From positions 1-64,000 of the forward strand of contig JAJUIU010000003.1 of NCBI GenBank assembly GCA_029267445.1: a stretch of 64,000 bases of DNA. The letters are read 5' to 3'. The stretch is from Rhodospirillaceae bacterium. Lineage in GTDB: Bacteria > Pseudomonadota > Alphaproteobacteria > Azospirillales > Azospirillaceae. The notes under the pieces were generated by a model, which had not been told where the DNA came from, searched no databases, and saw only the letters and a program-made list of their open reading frames with translations. How positions within the stretch are numbered: the stretch's first letter is position 1; each line of letters starts with the position of its first letter. Of this stretch, positions 26,101 to 35,220 are shown piece after piece. The position numbers were made by a program, and so were the translations under genes.

Positions 26101-26204
26101 ATGTCGGCGAACAGCACGGTCGACATACGGCGGTCGAGACGCGCCTGGGCGCCCGGACCAGTCGATCCGGTCGGCACAGTCGGGGCGCTCTCGTGATCCA
26201 GCAT
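23194..26204 (-). pseudogene. Class III cyclase / AAA / TPR signalling protein, frameshifted
   Basis: Two overlapping frames together make one protein of about 1000 aa. The first (from ATG 26204) encodes a class III nucleotide cyclase domain (VLFADIVGSTRLV, GGTVCQVMGDGLLAIFGAP) up to GEAPPAVG at codon 142; the rest is in another frame: LAVHVAAKLQGLAP, then an AAA-type ATPase (LLVGPAGVGKSRL, PMLLLIDDLHLAG) and a long TPR-like C-terminus. Forward bases 25775-25778 read AGAG; removing one AG restores VGLAVHVAAKLQ, the family sequence. Either a recent 2-bp duplication or a sequencing error. The C-terminal third (about 23340-24260) is visibly AT-richer than the rest. Confidence 0.82.
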
Positions 26205-26417
26205 CGTCTCGGCCTTTCACACGCCCCGTCCGCCCGGCCCAGCCGTCCCGTTCAGGAAACGATCGGGTATCCGAGCGGCGACAACGTGATCGGATGGCCT
26301 ACGACGATATCATCGCACCCTACAACTGTGAATACCAAGGCGTGCGCCCACGTAAGGCGTAAATGCCGTTGGACGCCTATGACCGTTGATGAAACCTGAC
26401 GGCGCCTCCGCCCGGTG

Positions 26418-27647
26418 TCAGAAGCTGGCCGTCACGCCGACGAAGAACCGGTTGATGTCGTAATCGCGCCCCGGACGATTGGACGAGCGTGTGTCGAAAC
26501 TGTAGCCGGCATTGACGTCGAAGTTCCTGTTGAGCAGATACGTCACCGACACTTGGAACCGGGTGAAATCATCCTGCCGGTCGATTTCCTGGAAGTCCTC
26601 CTCGCGGTAGGCCACGCCCGCCCCGATCAGCAGATTCCGGAGCAGTTCGTGATTCGCGTCGACGCTGTAGGTGATCGCCTCGTATGAGGAGCTTCCGGCC
26701 AGGATCGTCTCCTCGATCTCGTCGACGATGGCGAAGCGGACGCTGGTCAGCGGCGTTGGATTCCAGAGCACGCTGGCGCCATAGGTGAATCCATCCACCG
26801 GCTGGAATGCAGGATTGTCATACTCCTGCTGGCGATAGCCGATGAAGGCCTCACCGGTCGTGATGCCGCCGAGATCGACGGTGACGCCGGCATCGATCTG
26901 ATAGCCGTCCGAATCCCGCGATCCCGTAAGGTCGTAACGGCGCCAGTTGTATGAGCCGCGGAGGAACCCGATGAAGTTGGGTGACGCGGCATATCCCACC
27001 CGCAGGTACGTGCCGTAGATTTCGCGGTCGCGGTCATCCTGGTCGATGATCGCGCCGCCCGCCGCCGGGACATCGTCGAAATCGAAGTTGTCATAGAAGA
27101 CGCCGCCGCGGAGCTGGAGCTGGGTCACGGCCCGCTCCACGTTAAGCCGGGCGTTCCAACGGTCGAACTCGGCGGGCTCGATGCCTCCGACATCGTTGGG
27201 CGAACCGCGATCCTCGTGCAGCCGCTCATACCCCAGCGTTCCTGTCGCGGTGGTGCCGCGCAGGATATCCAGCCTTCCGTCGGCGAGCAGGAAGTAATCC
27301 TCGTAATCCTCGCGCGGATTGTCCTGGTAATAGCCGAGGGTGGCACCCGCCCGGAGCGCCAGCGCGTGGCGCACCCAGTCTGACTGCACTCGAACCTGCG
27401 GCGTGATCTCGATGACATAGTCGTCGATGGTGTCGGTCGTGGTGGCGAAGATGTTGTCGTCGTATGTCGCCTCGACCGTGACCTCCGGGAAAATGAGGAA
27501 GGCGCCGGCCCGGACTCCCGAAGGGTCGTAATCGGGACGTGCCCGATCCTGGACGGGGACCCCGCGTGGGGGCGCGTCCTGCTGCGCCAGCGCGATGCCC
27601 GGCAGAAAGGCCGCGCAGGCGGCCAGCGTCAGAATTCGGCTCCGCAT
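26418..27647 (-). CDS. Outer-membrane beta-barrel protein (BBP2 type)
   Basis: 409 aa with a signal peptide (LTLAACAAFLPGIALAQ). The mature part alternates short aromatic strands: TVEATYDDNIFATTTDT near the start, many Tyr/Arg/Asp repeats, and a terminal GVTASF with C-terminal Phe, the outer-membrane assembly signal. The YDDNIF motif and length fit putative beta-barrel porin 2 proteins that accompany exopolysaccharide secretion. Upstream, AAAGGGCGAAAG precedes the ATG. It follows asnB after 223 bp of AT-rich DNA and likely has its own promoter. Role in polysaccharide export is inferred. Confidence 0.83.
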   Translation of the reverse strand: MRSRILTLAACAAFLPGIALAQQDAPPRGVPVQDRARPDYDPSGVRAGAFLIFPEVTVEATYDDNIFATTTDTIDDYVIEITPQVRVQSDWVRHALALRAGATLGYYQDNPREDYEDYFLLADGRLDILRGTTATGTLGYERLHEDRGSPNDVGGIEPAEFDRWNARLNVERAVTQLQLRGGVFYDNFDFDDVPAAGGAIIDQDDRDREIYGTYLRVGYAASPNFIGFLRGSYNWRRYDLTGSRDSDGYQIDAGVTVDLGGITTGEAFIGYRQQEYDNPAFQPVDGFTYGASVLWNPTPLTSVRFAIVDEIEETILAGSSSYEAITYSVDANHELLRNLLIGAGVAYREEDFQEIDRQDDFTRFQVSVTYLLNRNFDVNAGYSFDTRSSNRPGRDYDINRFFVGVTASF

Positions 27648-27870
27648 CTTTCGCCCTTTTTGGATTATCCCAAAGGGATCGGCGCTCAGGGAATTGTCGC
27701 CGTTGCTGCGTGCCTAACATCTGCAAAAACGTACATCAATAATGCCTTTAGTAAGCCGTTCGGTGCATATGGATAGGCAAGAGGATATACAGTATGTGCA
27801 TGCTGGCCGTGCGTATGGGGCTTCAACCACTTCAGACGCGCACTGCACATTGCGGCTAGACCGCAGGGGA

Positions 27871-29772
27871 TCAGCGCCAGCGCTGGTGCCACGCCACATA
27901 GGAGAGGATGCACCACAGGCGTTCGGCCGCGTCCTCGCGGCCGGCGAGGTGCGCCCGCCAGGTTGCGGCGACCGGTCCGGGGTCGACGCCCGCCGTCTCC
28001 AGGGCGCCCGAATGCAGCAGGGTCTCCGCCCACTCCCGCAACGGGCCCCGCAACCATGCACCCAGCGGCACGGTGAAGCCCGCCTTGGGCCTGTCCGTCA
28101 GTTTGCGGGGAACATACCTGTCGAGCAGGCGGCGGAGGAGCCACTTTCCCTGTCCGCCTCGCACGAGCTGACGCCCTGGGATCCGCCAGGCGAGTTCCAC
28201 GAGCCTGTGGTCGAGGAAGGGGACCCGCACCTCCATGCTGGCGGCCATGCTGGCGCGGTCCACCTTCACCAGAACGCCATCCGGCAAGTAGCCGCCCATG
28301 TCGGCAAGGCGGAACCTGTTCATCAGGTCCGGACCGTCCGGCAGGCCGAACGGCCGCCGTTCGAACGGTCCGACAAGCGGTTCGTCATGCCAGCGTGCCG
28401 TCACGCTGGCGTAGAGATCCGCCGGATCCATGGCCGTGAGCCCACCCGCCAGCTTGCGCACCTTGTCCCCCAGTTGCCGTGGCGCTGACGGCAGTCGCCC
28501 GGGACCTTGGTCCCAGACGGTCGGCGGGATGGCTTGGAGGGCGGCGGCCGCGGCGCGGCGCGCCGCGCCTGGAACGGTGCGGCGGAGGGCGTCGATCCGA
28601 TCCGCCCAGACATGCCGCGAGTACCCGGCGAAGCACTCGTCGCCCCCGTCACCGCTGAGCGCCACGGTCACATGGTCCCGCGCCAGACGGGACAGAAGCA
28701 GAGTCGGAATCTGCGAACTGTCGGCGAATGGCTCGTCATGGACGTCCGGCAATTGGGGGATGACCGCCATCGCCTCGTCCGCCGTGACGGTCAGCGCCGT
28801 GTGGTCGGTGCCAAGATGCGCCGCCACGGCGGCTGCCGCCGCCGCCTCGTCGTGGCTGCGTTCCGGAAAGCCGATGCTGAAGGTGCGCACGGCGGCACCC
28901 CCCTGGGCGCACATGAGCGCCGTCACGAGGCTGCTGTCGATGCCGCCCGAGAGGAAGACGCCGACGGGCACGTCGGCCAGACGCCGCAAGGCGACGGCGT
29001 CGGCGAGCAGTGCGTCCACCATCGCCACCTGGTCATCGGCGGACCCGCCCAGCGGCGCCGACAGGCCCCGCCGCGCGATGTCCGGCAAGGACCAGTAGGT
29101 TCTGGAATGCGACCGCCCGTCCGCCTCGATCGATACGAGATGTCCTGGCTGGAGCTGTTCCACCCCGTTGTAGATCGTCGCGGGTGCCGGTATGCGGGAC
29201 CAGCGGAGGAAGGCGGCGACCGCTTCGGGAGCCAATGTCGGCCTGAATTCGATGTCCGCTCGCAGGGCCTTCAGTTCGGAACCGAAGCGGAGGACGCCGC
29301 CCGACAGGCTCCAGTAGAGCGGCTTCTCCCCCAGCCGGTCGCGCACAAGGGTCAGCCGGCGGGCGGCAACGTCCCAGACCGCCAGGGCGAACATGCCGTT
29401 CAGCTTCGTCAGCGTCGCGTCCAGGCCCCAGCGGGCGATCGCCTCCACCAGAACCTCGGTGTCGCTCCTGGAGCGGAACGCCACCCCCTCCCCCTCCAGA
29501 TCGCGCCGCAGGGCGGGGTGGTTGTAGATCTCGCCATTGAACGCGATCACCACGCGCCCATCGGCGGACCGCATGGGCTGATGCCCGCCGGGTGAAAGAT
29601 CGACGATGGCGAGACGGCGGTTGGCCAGGGCGAGTCCTGCGGCCTCATCGACCCACACACCGCGATCGTCTGGCCCCCTGTGGCGCAGGGTGTCGATCAT
29701 CGCCCCGGCGACCCGCGCGACAGCGTCGGCGGACCCGCCATTCAGGCGCCAGATGCCGGCGATGCCGCACAT
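27871..29772 (-). CDS. asnB: Asparagine synthetase (glutamine-hydrolysing) family protein
   Basis: 633 aa. Starts MCGIAGIW so Cys2 is the glutaminase nucleophile; RHRGPDD and FNGEIYNH complete the class II amidotransferase domain (to about 200). The synthetase half has the PP-loop SGGIDSSLVTAL, and LSGDGGDECFAGY. A longer frame exists, but the family start is the ATG at 29772. Such enzymes also amidate sugars or peptides in surface-glycan clusters, so an amidotransferase role in flagellin glycan or exopolysaccharide synthesis is possible; the sequence alone says AsnB-like. 61 bp after a 92-aa gene on the same strand. Confidence 0.9.
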   Translation of the reverse strand: MCGIAGIWRLNGGSADAVARVAGAMIDTLRHRGPDDRGVWVDEAAGLALANRRLAIVDLSPGGHQPMRSADGRVVIAFNGEIYNHPALRRDLEGEGVAFRSRSDTEVLVEAIARWGLDATLTKLNGMFALAVWDVAARRLTLVRDRLGEKPLYWSLSGGVLRFGSELKALRADIEFRPTLAPEAVAAFLRWSRIPAPATIYNGVEQLQPGHLVSIEADGRSHSRTYWSLPDIARRGLSAPLGGSADDQVAMVDALLADAVALRRLADVPVGVFLSGGIDSSLVTALMCAQGGAAVRTFSIGFPERSHDEAAAAAAVAAHLGTDHTALTVTADEAMAVIPQLPDVHDEPFADSSQIPTLLLSRLARDHVTVALSGDGGDECFAGYSRHVWADRIDALRRTVPGAARRAAAAALQAIPPTVWDQGPGRLPSAPRQLGDKVRKLAGGLTAMDPADLYASVTARWHDEPLVGPFERRPFGLPDGPDLMNRFRLADMGGYLPDGVLVKVDRASMAASMEVRVPFLDHRLVELAWRIPGRQLVRGGQGKWLLRRLLDRYVPRKLTDRPKAGFTVPLGAWLRGPLREWAETLLHSGALETAGVDPGPVAATWRAHLAGREDAAERLWCILSYVAWHQRWR

Positions 29773-29833
29773 CAGAACCGCCGCGCCATCATGCGCGTCG
29801 TACGGCGGCGGTTCCGCATGCGGGCCAAGGGGG

Positions 29834-30112
29834 TCAATCCAGGTCCAGCGGCGGCAAGGCGACATCGCCGTGCCGGAACGGGATCCAGTCGGCGTGGTCG
29901 GGCCGCCATTGCAGGCCATAAGGCGATTTCAGGAAGATGCGTGACGGAGACGTGCCGCCTTCGCGAAGGGTGCGCTCGACATCCACGAGCGCGGCGCCCT
30001 TGAAGAACCGGTCCCAATAAACCGCAGGTGTCGGTGGCGGCACCAGGCCTTTGGCGAATTCCCTGGCCTGATCGCTCAGCTGCCAGCATTCCTCGACCTG
30101 TTCGAAACTCAT
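29834..30112 (-). CDS. Small hypothetical protein (92 aa)
   Basis: 92 aa, not recognised: MSFEQVEECWQLSDQAREF, VYWDRFFKGAALVDVERTL, IFLKSPYGLQWRPDHADW. Acidic, aromatic-rich, no signal peptide. The frame is open further upstream with non-coding-like content, so the ATG at 30112 is preferred although its ribosome site is weak. It lies just ahead of asnB on the same strand and may be cotranscribed. Confidence 0.55.
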   Translation of the reverse strand: MSFEQVEECWQLSDQAREFAKGLVPPPTPAVYWDRFFKGAALVDVERTLREGGTSPSRIFLKSPYGLQWRPDHADWIPFRHGDVALPPLDLD

Positions 30113-30254
30113 CCTGGCGCCCGTGTTCCCCGATTGCGCGCCACCGCTCCCGCACGGAACGGCGTCAGGACATCCTTCTAGAGGAATCCGTGCCCTGCTC
30201 CCAAGGGTTTCGAAACACCCGCCTTCGCCAGAGGCGGAACCACTCAGGCCGAGG

Positions 30255-30488
30255 TCAGGCGAACTGGTCGACGATTCCGCCCCGGACGAGGGATTGCTGG
30301 CCGATATTCTCAAGGCGCGACGGCTGGATCGAACTGATCAGCTGGCGCGCCTGTCGGTCTATCATGGCGTCCGTGAACTCATTGAGCCGCTCGAGCCGGC
30401 TTGTGGCCGCGTTGATGTTGGCCTGGGAGGCCTGGGCGAACGCCCGGGCGATCTCGCCCCCGTTCACCATGCTGACACTGCTCGACAT
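30255..30488 (-). CDS. Small YjfB-like putative motility protein (77 aa)
   Basis: 77 aa: EIARAFAQASQANINAATSR, then LNEFTDAMIDRQARQLISSI. Size and the helix-rich pattern with Gln/Ala and a closing QLI resemble the YjfB motility family, though identity is weak. AGGGGAACC precedes the ATG at good spacing. It is divergent from flgE across 335 bp, and a second YjfB-like ORF occurs at 46815-46994, which strengthens the flagellar link. Function unknown. Confidence 0.55.
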   Translation of the reverse strand: MSSSVSMVNGGEIARAFAQASQANINAATSRLERLNEFTDAMIDRQARQLISSIQPSRLENIGQQSLVRGGIVDQFA

Positions 30489-30823
30489 CGTTCGGTTCCC
30501 CTTTAGGACTGATTTTGGGCGGGCTTTTCCACCACCTGGAGCCACATTAAGGGCCAGGTCCCTCAACGAACTCTTAATCGTATACGAATCCAGGTAGGCC
30601 CTCAATCCGGTGCGGCAACTGGACCCGCCCACGACGCCCGCCACTAGGCACCTTTCGCCTACCGGCCACATGCAGCTTCTGCCGCCGGATCGGCGGAATG
30701 TATCCGCGAACGAACGTGGAAACGGCGGAAATCCTGGCTTCCAGCGACTGGCACACCCCTTGCTGATGGTTGGCGGGACAATTCGCCGCCACGCCTGTGG
30801 CCCGTGCAGGAAGGAGACTTGCC
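30489..30823. other. Divergent intergenic region before flgE
   Basis: 335 bp with no gene. It holds the sigma-54 site for flgE and, on the other side, an AT-richer stretch (30520-30600) likely to carry the promoter of the YjfB-like gene. Confidence 0.6.
30749..30764 (+). promoter_or_regulatory. Sigma-54 promoter for flgE
   Basis: TGGCACACCCCTTGCT: invariant GG (-24) and GC (-12) with exactly 10 bases between them and near-consensus flanks. It lies 60 bp upstream of the flgE start, in line with enhancer-dependent class II flagellar genes of alphaproteobacteria. Confidence 0.85.
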
Positions 30824-32764
30824 ATGTCCGTTTTTGGTTCACTCACCACCGCGGTGACCGGCCTTACCGCACAGGCCCGGGCACTCGGCCACCTCGCCGA
30901 CAACATCTCGAACTCGCAGACGGTGGGCTTCAAGCGCGTCGACTCGAGCTTCCAGAACCTTGTCACACAGTCGAACTCGTCGATCCATGCGCCGGGCGGC
31001 GTGCGTGCCCGTCCGCAGTTCACCAACGACCTGCAGGGCACCATCCTGCAGTCCGACACCCGGACCCACATCGCCATTTCCGGCAACGGCTTCTTCCAGG
31101 TCAGCCGGGGCACCGACGGCCAGAGCGATGTCGCCTTCAGCGGCGCGCCCGTCTTCACCCGCGCCGGTGACTTCGCGCTCGACCGCTTCGGCTACCTGCG
31201 CAACAGCTCCGGCCTCTATCTGAACGGCTGGGGCATCAACGCCGCGACCGGCGACATCGAACGCGGCATCCCGCAGCCGATCCGCCTGCAGCAGCTGATC
31301 GACAATCCGAGCGCCACGCGGAACGTGAACCTGTCGGCCAACCTGCCGTTGACGCCCCCGGCCAACCAGCCGCTGCCGCCGCAGACCATCTCCATCATCG
31401 ATGGCAACGGCTCGTCGCGGGACCTGCAGCTGAACTGGCGCCAGCAGTCGCCGAACAACTGGCGCCTCGCGATCAATTCCCCCGACAGCGGCGTCCAGGC
31501 CACGTCCGGCTCGCTGACCGGCATCAACGACAACACCATGGGCCCGGTGGTCGCCGTCCGCGCCGCCGTCGCCCCGGTGCCGCAGGTCGACACGGTCACG
31601 GTCAACACCGCGACCGCCGGTGCCACCTACTCCGTCACGCTGGAGGGCCAGACCTTCTCCTACGTGGCGCAGGCCTTCGACACCACGGACTCCATCGCGG
31701 TCCAGCTGTTCAGCCAGATCAACGCCAGCGGCCGGGCGCCCGGCACGGTCACCATCGCCGGCAGCGTGATCACCTTGAACGGCAATGCCAACGGCACCTC
31801 GTTCACGTCGTCCGCCACATCCTCGGCGGCCGGCGCGATCACGCGGGTGAACGCCACGCCCAACACCGTGGGGGTGCGTCAGCAGGATTTCGTGCCGCTG
31901 GCTGGTTCCGCCGGCGACGTCGGCGACATCTACTCGATCGACGTCGGTGGCACGGTGATCAGCTATACGACCGACGGGACCGAGAGCGGCATCGCCACCA
32001 TCGCTGAGCGGCTGGCCAGCGCGATCAACGCCAGCGCGCCAGCGACCATGACGGCTGAGGTCAGCGGGTCCGGCCTGTTCCTGACCGCGAAAACCTTCGC
32101 GGCCACGACCGCCACCCCGCAGGCGACCGTCAACGGCACCACACCCGCCCATATCGGCGTGACCTTCGGCGATGGCGGCACCATCACGTCGCTGACGACG
32201 ACCAACGTCGGCAGCGGCAACGCCAGCGTCTCGGCCAACCAGACGACCGGCGACGACGCCTTCGTCGAGTTCAACCTCAACTTCGGCACGGGCAACCAGA
32301 CGGTCCGCCTGAACTTCGGGCAGTTCGGCAGCAGCACGAGCGGCCTGACCCAGTTCGCCGGCGAGGCGATCGACGTCTTCGCCCTGACGCAGGACGGTTT
32401 CACCCGCGGCGCCTTCCGTGAGCTGGAGGTCCGGTCCTCGGGCGATATCGTCGCCAACTACGATAACGGCCGCTCCCGCGTCCTGGCCCGCATCCCGGTC
32501 TTCCAGGTGACGAGCCCCAACGCCCTGCAGAAGGTCGACGGCAACGCCTTCGTGACCACGCTGGAGAGCGGTGCCGCCCGCGCCGACGACCCCGGCTCCA
32601 ACGGCGCCGGCGGCCTGGTGGTGAGCAGCCTGGAAGGGTCGAACGTCGATATCGCCCAGGAGTTCACGAAGATGATCGTGACCCAGCGGGCCTATTCGGC
32701 GAACACCCGCGTGGTGACCACGTCCGACGAAATGCTGACCGAAACCCTGGCGATGAAGCGGTAA
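30824..32764 (+). CDS. flgE: Flagellar hook protein FlgE (enlarged)
   Basis: 646 aa, versus about 400-450 in many bacteria. N-terminal rod/hook motif SLTTAVTGLTAQARALGHLA with NISNSQTVGFKR; GNGFFQV; C-terminal VDIAQEFTKMIVTQRAYSAN with the hook-family coiled coil. The centre (about 240-440) holds two related insert modules resembling the Flagellin_IN motif (DSIAVQLFSQINA and ATIAERLASAINA followed by beta strands), which account for the extra length and would lie on the hook surface. AAGGAG precedes the ATG. Preceded by a sigma-54 promoter and followed by a terminator, so monocistronic. Confidence 0.92.
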   Translation: MSVFGSLTTAVTGLTAQARALGHLADNISNSQTVGFKRVDSSFQNLVTQSNSSIHAPGGVRARPQFTNDLQGTILQSDTRTHIAISGNGFFQVSRGTDGQSDVAFSGAPVFTRAGDFALDRFGYLRNSSGLYLNGWGINAATGDIERGIPQPIRLQQLIDNPSATRNVNLSANLPLTPPANQPLPPQTISIIDGNGSSRDLQLNWRQQSPNNWRLAINSPDSGVQATSGSLTGINDNTMGPVVAVRAAVAPVPQVDTVTVNTATAGATYSVTLEGQTFSYVAQAFDTTDSIAVQLFSQINASGRAPGTVTIAGSVITLNGNANGTSFTSSATSSAAGAITRVNATPNTVGVRQQDFVPLAGSAGDVGDIYSIDVGGTVISYTTDGTESGIATIAERLASAINASAPATMTAEVSGSGLFLTAKTFAATTATPQATVNGTTPAHIGVTFGDGGTITSLTTTNVGSGNASVSANQTTGDDAFVEFNLNFGTGNQTVRLNFGQFGSSTSGLTQFAGEAIDVFALTQDGFTRGAFRELEVRSSGDIVANYDNGRSRVLARIPVFQVTSPNALQKVDGNAFVTTLESGAARADDPGSNGAGGLVVSSLEGSNVDIAQEFTKMIVTQRAYSANTRVVTTSDEMLTETLAMKR

Positions 32765-32793
32765 ATCCGCTGACCGACATCGGTCGGTGACAC

Positions 32794-32826
32794 GGGTCCG
32801 GGATCGCAAAAGGCGGTCCCGGACCC
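32794..32826 (+). terminator. Rho-independent terminator of flgE
   Basis: Perfect 10-bp stem GGGTCCGGGA (32794-32803) with TCCCGGACCC (32817-32826), 13-base loop, then GATTTCTTT. Thirty bases after the flgE stop. Confidence 0.85.
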
Positions 32827-32865
32827 GATTTCTTTACGTCCGGTGCCTCAACACGCGCGTATGCT

Positions 32866-33297
32866 TCAGCCCGCCGGGCCGGACTTGCCCGGCGGCATCC
32901 CCCGCGTCTCCGGCGGCAGGAACTTGTCGTCGTGCGCGAACAGGGCCCGCGCGGTGCGCATCGCCGGATAATAGTCGCCCTGCTGGAAGCTGATGCGGAG
33001 CTGGCTCAGGCTTTCCTTCACACTGGGCAGCGTGGTGGCCTCGCTCAGCTCGTCGATCAACCGGTTGGCCTGCTCGACCCAGTAGGGCTTCTCTCCGGGC
33101 TCGCTCACATAGGCGTTCTGCACGGCGAAATAGATGCGGCGGCTTGGCGTGTTCGCCTCCTCCGGCCGCATGATCTGCCGCTCCAGGATCATGGTCGCGC
33201 GATTGTGGAAAATGAGGCTGGTCGGGTTCTCCGCCGAGATCAGCGCCCCGTTGACGATAAGACGCTCTCCCGCGCGCAAAGACACTTTCAGCGGCAT
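32866..33297 (-). CDS. flbT: Flagellar biosynthesis repressor FlbT
   Basis: 143 aa, usual length. Starts MPLKVSLRAGERLIVNGALI and continues LIFHNRATMILERQIMRPEEA and YFAVQNAYV, the FlbT signature. FlbT binds the flagellin mRNA leader and, with FlaF, couples flagellin translation to hook completion in alphaproteobacteria. The frame is open farther upstream but the family begins at this ATG. It is on the opposite strand to flgE and flgK, in contrast to the usual flbT-flaF-flagellin order; FlaF copies lie 3 to 12 kb away. Confidence 0.93.
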   Translation of the reverse strand: MPLKVSLRAGERLIVNGALISAENPTSLIFHNRATMILERQIMRPEEANTPSRRIYFAVQNAYVSEPGEKPYWVEQANRLIDELSEATTLPSVKESLSQLRISFQQGDYYPAMRTARALFAHDDKFLPPETRGMPPGKSGPAG

Positions 33298-33642
33298 GGT
33301 CTGTCCACCAGAGAAGACGATCCGGACCCCGTCCGTCGGACGCGCGTCGCTCAACCCGGGACCGAACCGGCGACGGTCGCCCGATGGCGCCAGTATCGCA
33401 CAGCGTTTTCGATCCTGGATGTCTTTATCCGTCAACTGATCCGACAACACCACATCCATCGCGCGGCGTCACGGCGGGCTTGGCAGGCCGATCCGACCCG
33501 GTGGCCCGGCAGAATGTGCCGGGTTGCCGCCACGTCCCGCCGGTCCGCAGTGACCGCACCCCTGAAATCCTGCGGATTCCCTGACGGCGGCGCTGGCATG
33601 CGACTTGCTTTTGGAAGGACGACACAGTCGGGACCGCCTTCC
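33298..33642. other. Divergent intergenic region flbT-flgK
   Basis: 345 bp without a supported gene. It contains the sigma-54 site for flgK at its right end. No second convincing -24/-12 site for flbT was seen. Confidence 0.5.
33594..33609 (+). promoter_or_regulatory. Sigma-54 promoter for flgK-flgL
   Basis: TGGCATGCGACTTGCT has GG and GC separated by exactly 10 bases and closely matches the site before flgE. It is 34 bp upstream of the flgK ATG and would drive flgK and flgL. Confidence 0.85.
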
Positions 33643-35202
33643 ATGACCCTGAACCTCGCGATCAACAACGCCCTCAGCGGCCTGCGCACCGCGCAGCGGA
33701 GCCTGGACACGGTTTCGCATAACATCGCGAACGCCGAGACGGCGGGCTTCACGCGCAAGACGCGTCAGCAGGAGGCCGTGGTCATCGGCGGTGTCGGTAC
33801 GGGTGTGCGCTCGTCGGAGGTGGTCCGGTCAGTCAATGCCACGCTCCAACGCGAGGCCTTCCGGCAGAACGGCCTGACCCTCGGCCTGGAGGTGCGTGAG
33901 AACTTCCTCAGCAAGATCGAGCTGTTGAGCGGCCGGCCGGAGGACGAGACGTCACTGGCCGCCTCGCTCGCCGATCTGCGCGTGTCGTTCGAGCAGCTTT
34001 CGGCGACGCCGGAATCCCGCACATTGCAGCTGAACGCGATCAACACGGCCGAGCGGCTGACCCGCGAGCTGAACCGTATGGCCCAGGGCGTCACCCAGCT
34101 GCGCAACGATGTGCAGGCCGACTTGGACGCCGCCATCGACAGCGTCAATGTCGAACTCCGCAAGATCCACGAACTGAACGAGGCGATCGTCCGCGACACG
34201 CAGGCCGGCCGCAGCACCGCGGAGCTTGAGGATAAACGCGACCAGGCCCTGCGGACCCTCTCGGAATGGGTTGACATCTCATACGCCAGGGTCTCCGACG
34301 GCCGCATGGTCGTGCTGACCCGGACGGGCCAGACCCTGGTCGAGAAGCAGCCCTACCCCTTGTCCTTCACGCCGTCCACCCTCGACGACTTCTCCTACTA
34401 TCGCGCCTCGCCGCCGGGCAATGTCGCGCCGATCACGCTGGCGACGAGCCCTGACAGCCCCGACATCACCAACCAGCTGAAGGGCGGCAAGATCGGCGCG
34501 TTGCTGGAGCTGCGCGACGTCACCATGCCCACGCTGACGGCGCAGCTCGACGAGTTCGCCCACAAGCTGGCGCTGCGCTTCCGCGCGGCCGGCATGTCGA
34601 TCTTCTCCGACGACAATACCCGGGTCTACACCGATCCCCTGTCAGCGCCGCCGCCCGTCGGTGACGGTGCGCGAATCCCGCCGGATGTCGCGGGACCGGC
34701 CGGCTATGTCGGTCTGGCCGGGCGTCTGCGGCTGAGCCCCGAAACGGAGAACCCGGAGTTCCTGCGCTACGGCAACGCCGGCGTCCCCGCGACGCCGCCC
34801 AACCTGACGGTCGCCAACAGCGTCATCGAGCTCGTTCTGGACGTGGCGTTCGGGGAGACCCAGCGCGACGGCACGCCCCATACCCCGTTCCGCACCCGCA
34901 ATGTCGGGCCGGACGTGCTGGCGAACCTGGAATCCCGGCTGCCCCAGCAGGCCTCGCTCCAGAACTTCATCGAGGCGCTGATCACCAATCAGGGACAGGC
35001 CCGGTCGGAGACGACGTCGCTGGTCGCCCAGGCCCGCGATCTCCGGGAGTCGCTGGACGGACGGATCTCGAACGAAACAGGTGTCAATCTTGACCAGGAA
35101 CTTGCGCAGCTCACGATCCTGCAGCGCACATACGGTGCTGCGGCTCAGGTGCTGCGGACCAGCCAGACGCTGCTGGACGAGATCCTGGCGATCAACCGCT
35201 GA
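33643..35202 (+). CDS. flgK: Flagellar hook-associated protein FlgK (HAP1)
   Basis: 519 aa. N-terminal AINNALSGLRTAQRSLDTVS with HNIANAETAGFTRK; C-terminal GVNLDQELAQLTILQRTYGA and QTLLDEILAINR, the FlgK hallmarks. Forms the first hook-filament junction ring together with FlgL and is exported through the flagellar type III apparatus. Start at 33643 sits after the sigma-54 promoter. FlgL follows after 18 bp with GGGGG before its ATG, so the two are cotranscribed. Confidence 0.95.
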   Translation: MTLNLAINNALSGLRTAQRSLDTVSHNIANAETAGFTRKTRQQEAVVIGGVGTGVRSSEVVRSVNATLQREAFRQNGLTLGLEVRENFLSKIELLSGRPEDETSLAASLADLRVSFEQLSATPESRTLQLNAINTAERLTRELNRMAQGVTQLRNDVQADLDAAIDSVNVELRKIHELNEAIVRDTQAGRSTAELEDKRDQALRTLSEWVDISYARVSDGRMVVLTRTGQTLVEKQPYPLSFTPSTLDDFSYYRASPPGNVAPITLATSPDSPDITNQLKGGKIGALLELRDVTMPTLTAQLDEFAHKLALRFRAAGMSIFSDDNTRVYTDPLSAPPPVGDGARIPPDVAGPAGYVGLAGRLRLSPETENPEFLRYGNAGVPATPPNLTVANSVIELVLDVAFGETQRDGTPHTPFRTRNVGPDVLANLESRLPQQASLQNFIEALITNQGQARSETTSLVAQARDLRESLDGRISNETGVNLDQELAQLTILQRTYGAAAQVLRTSQTLLDEILAINR

Positions 35203-35220
35203 TTCTAGGGGGAACCTGCC

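Noticed and set aside
30839-32809. 656-codon frame opposite flgE
   Set aside because: Shadow of the hook gene; composition is Arg/Gly/Asp-rich with no domain.
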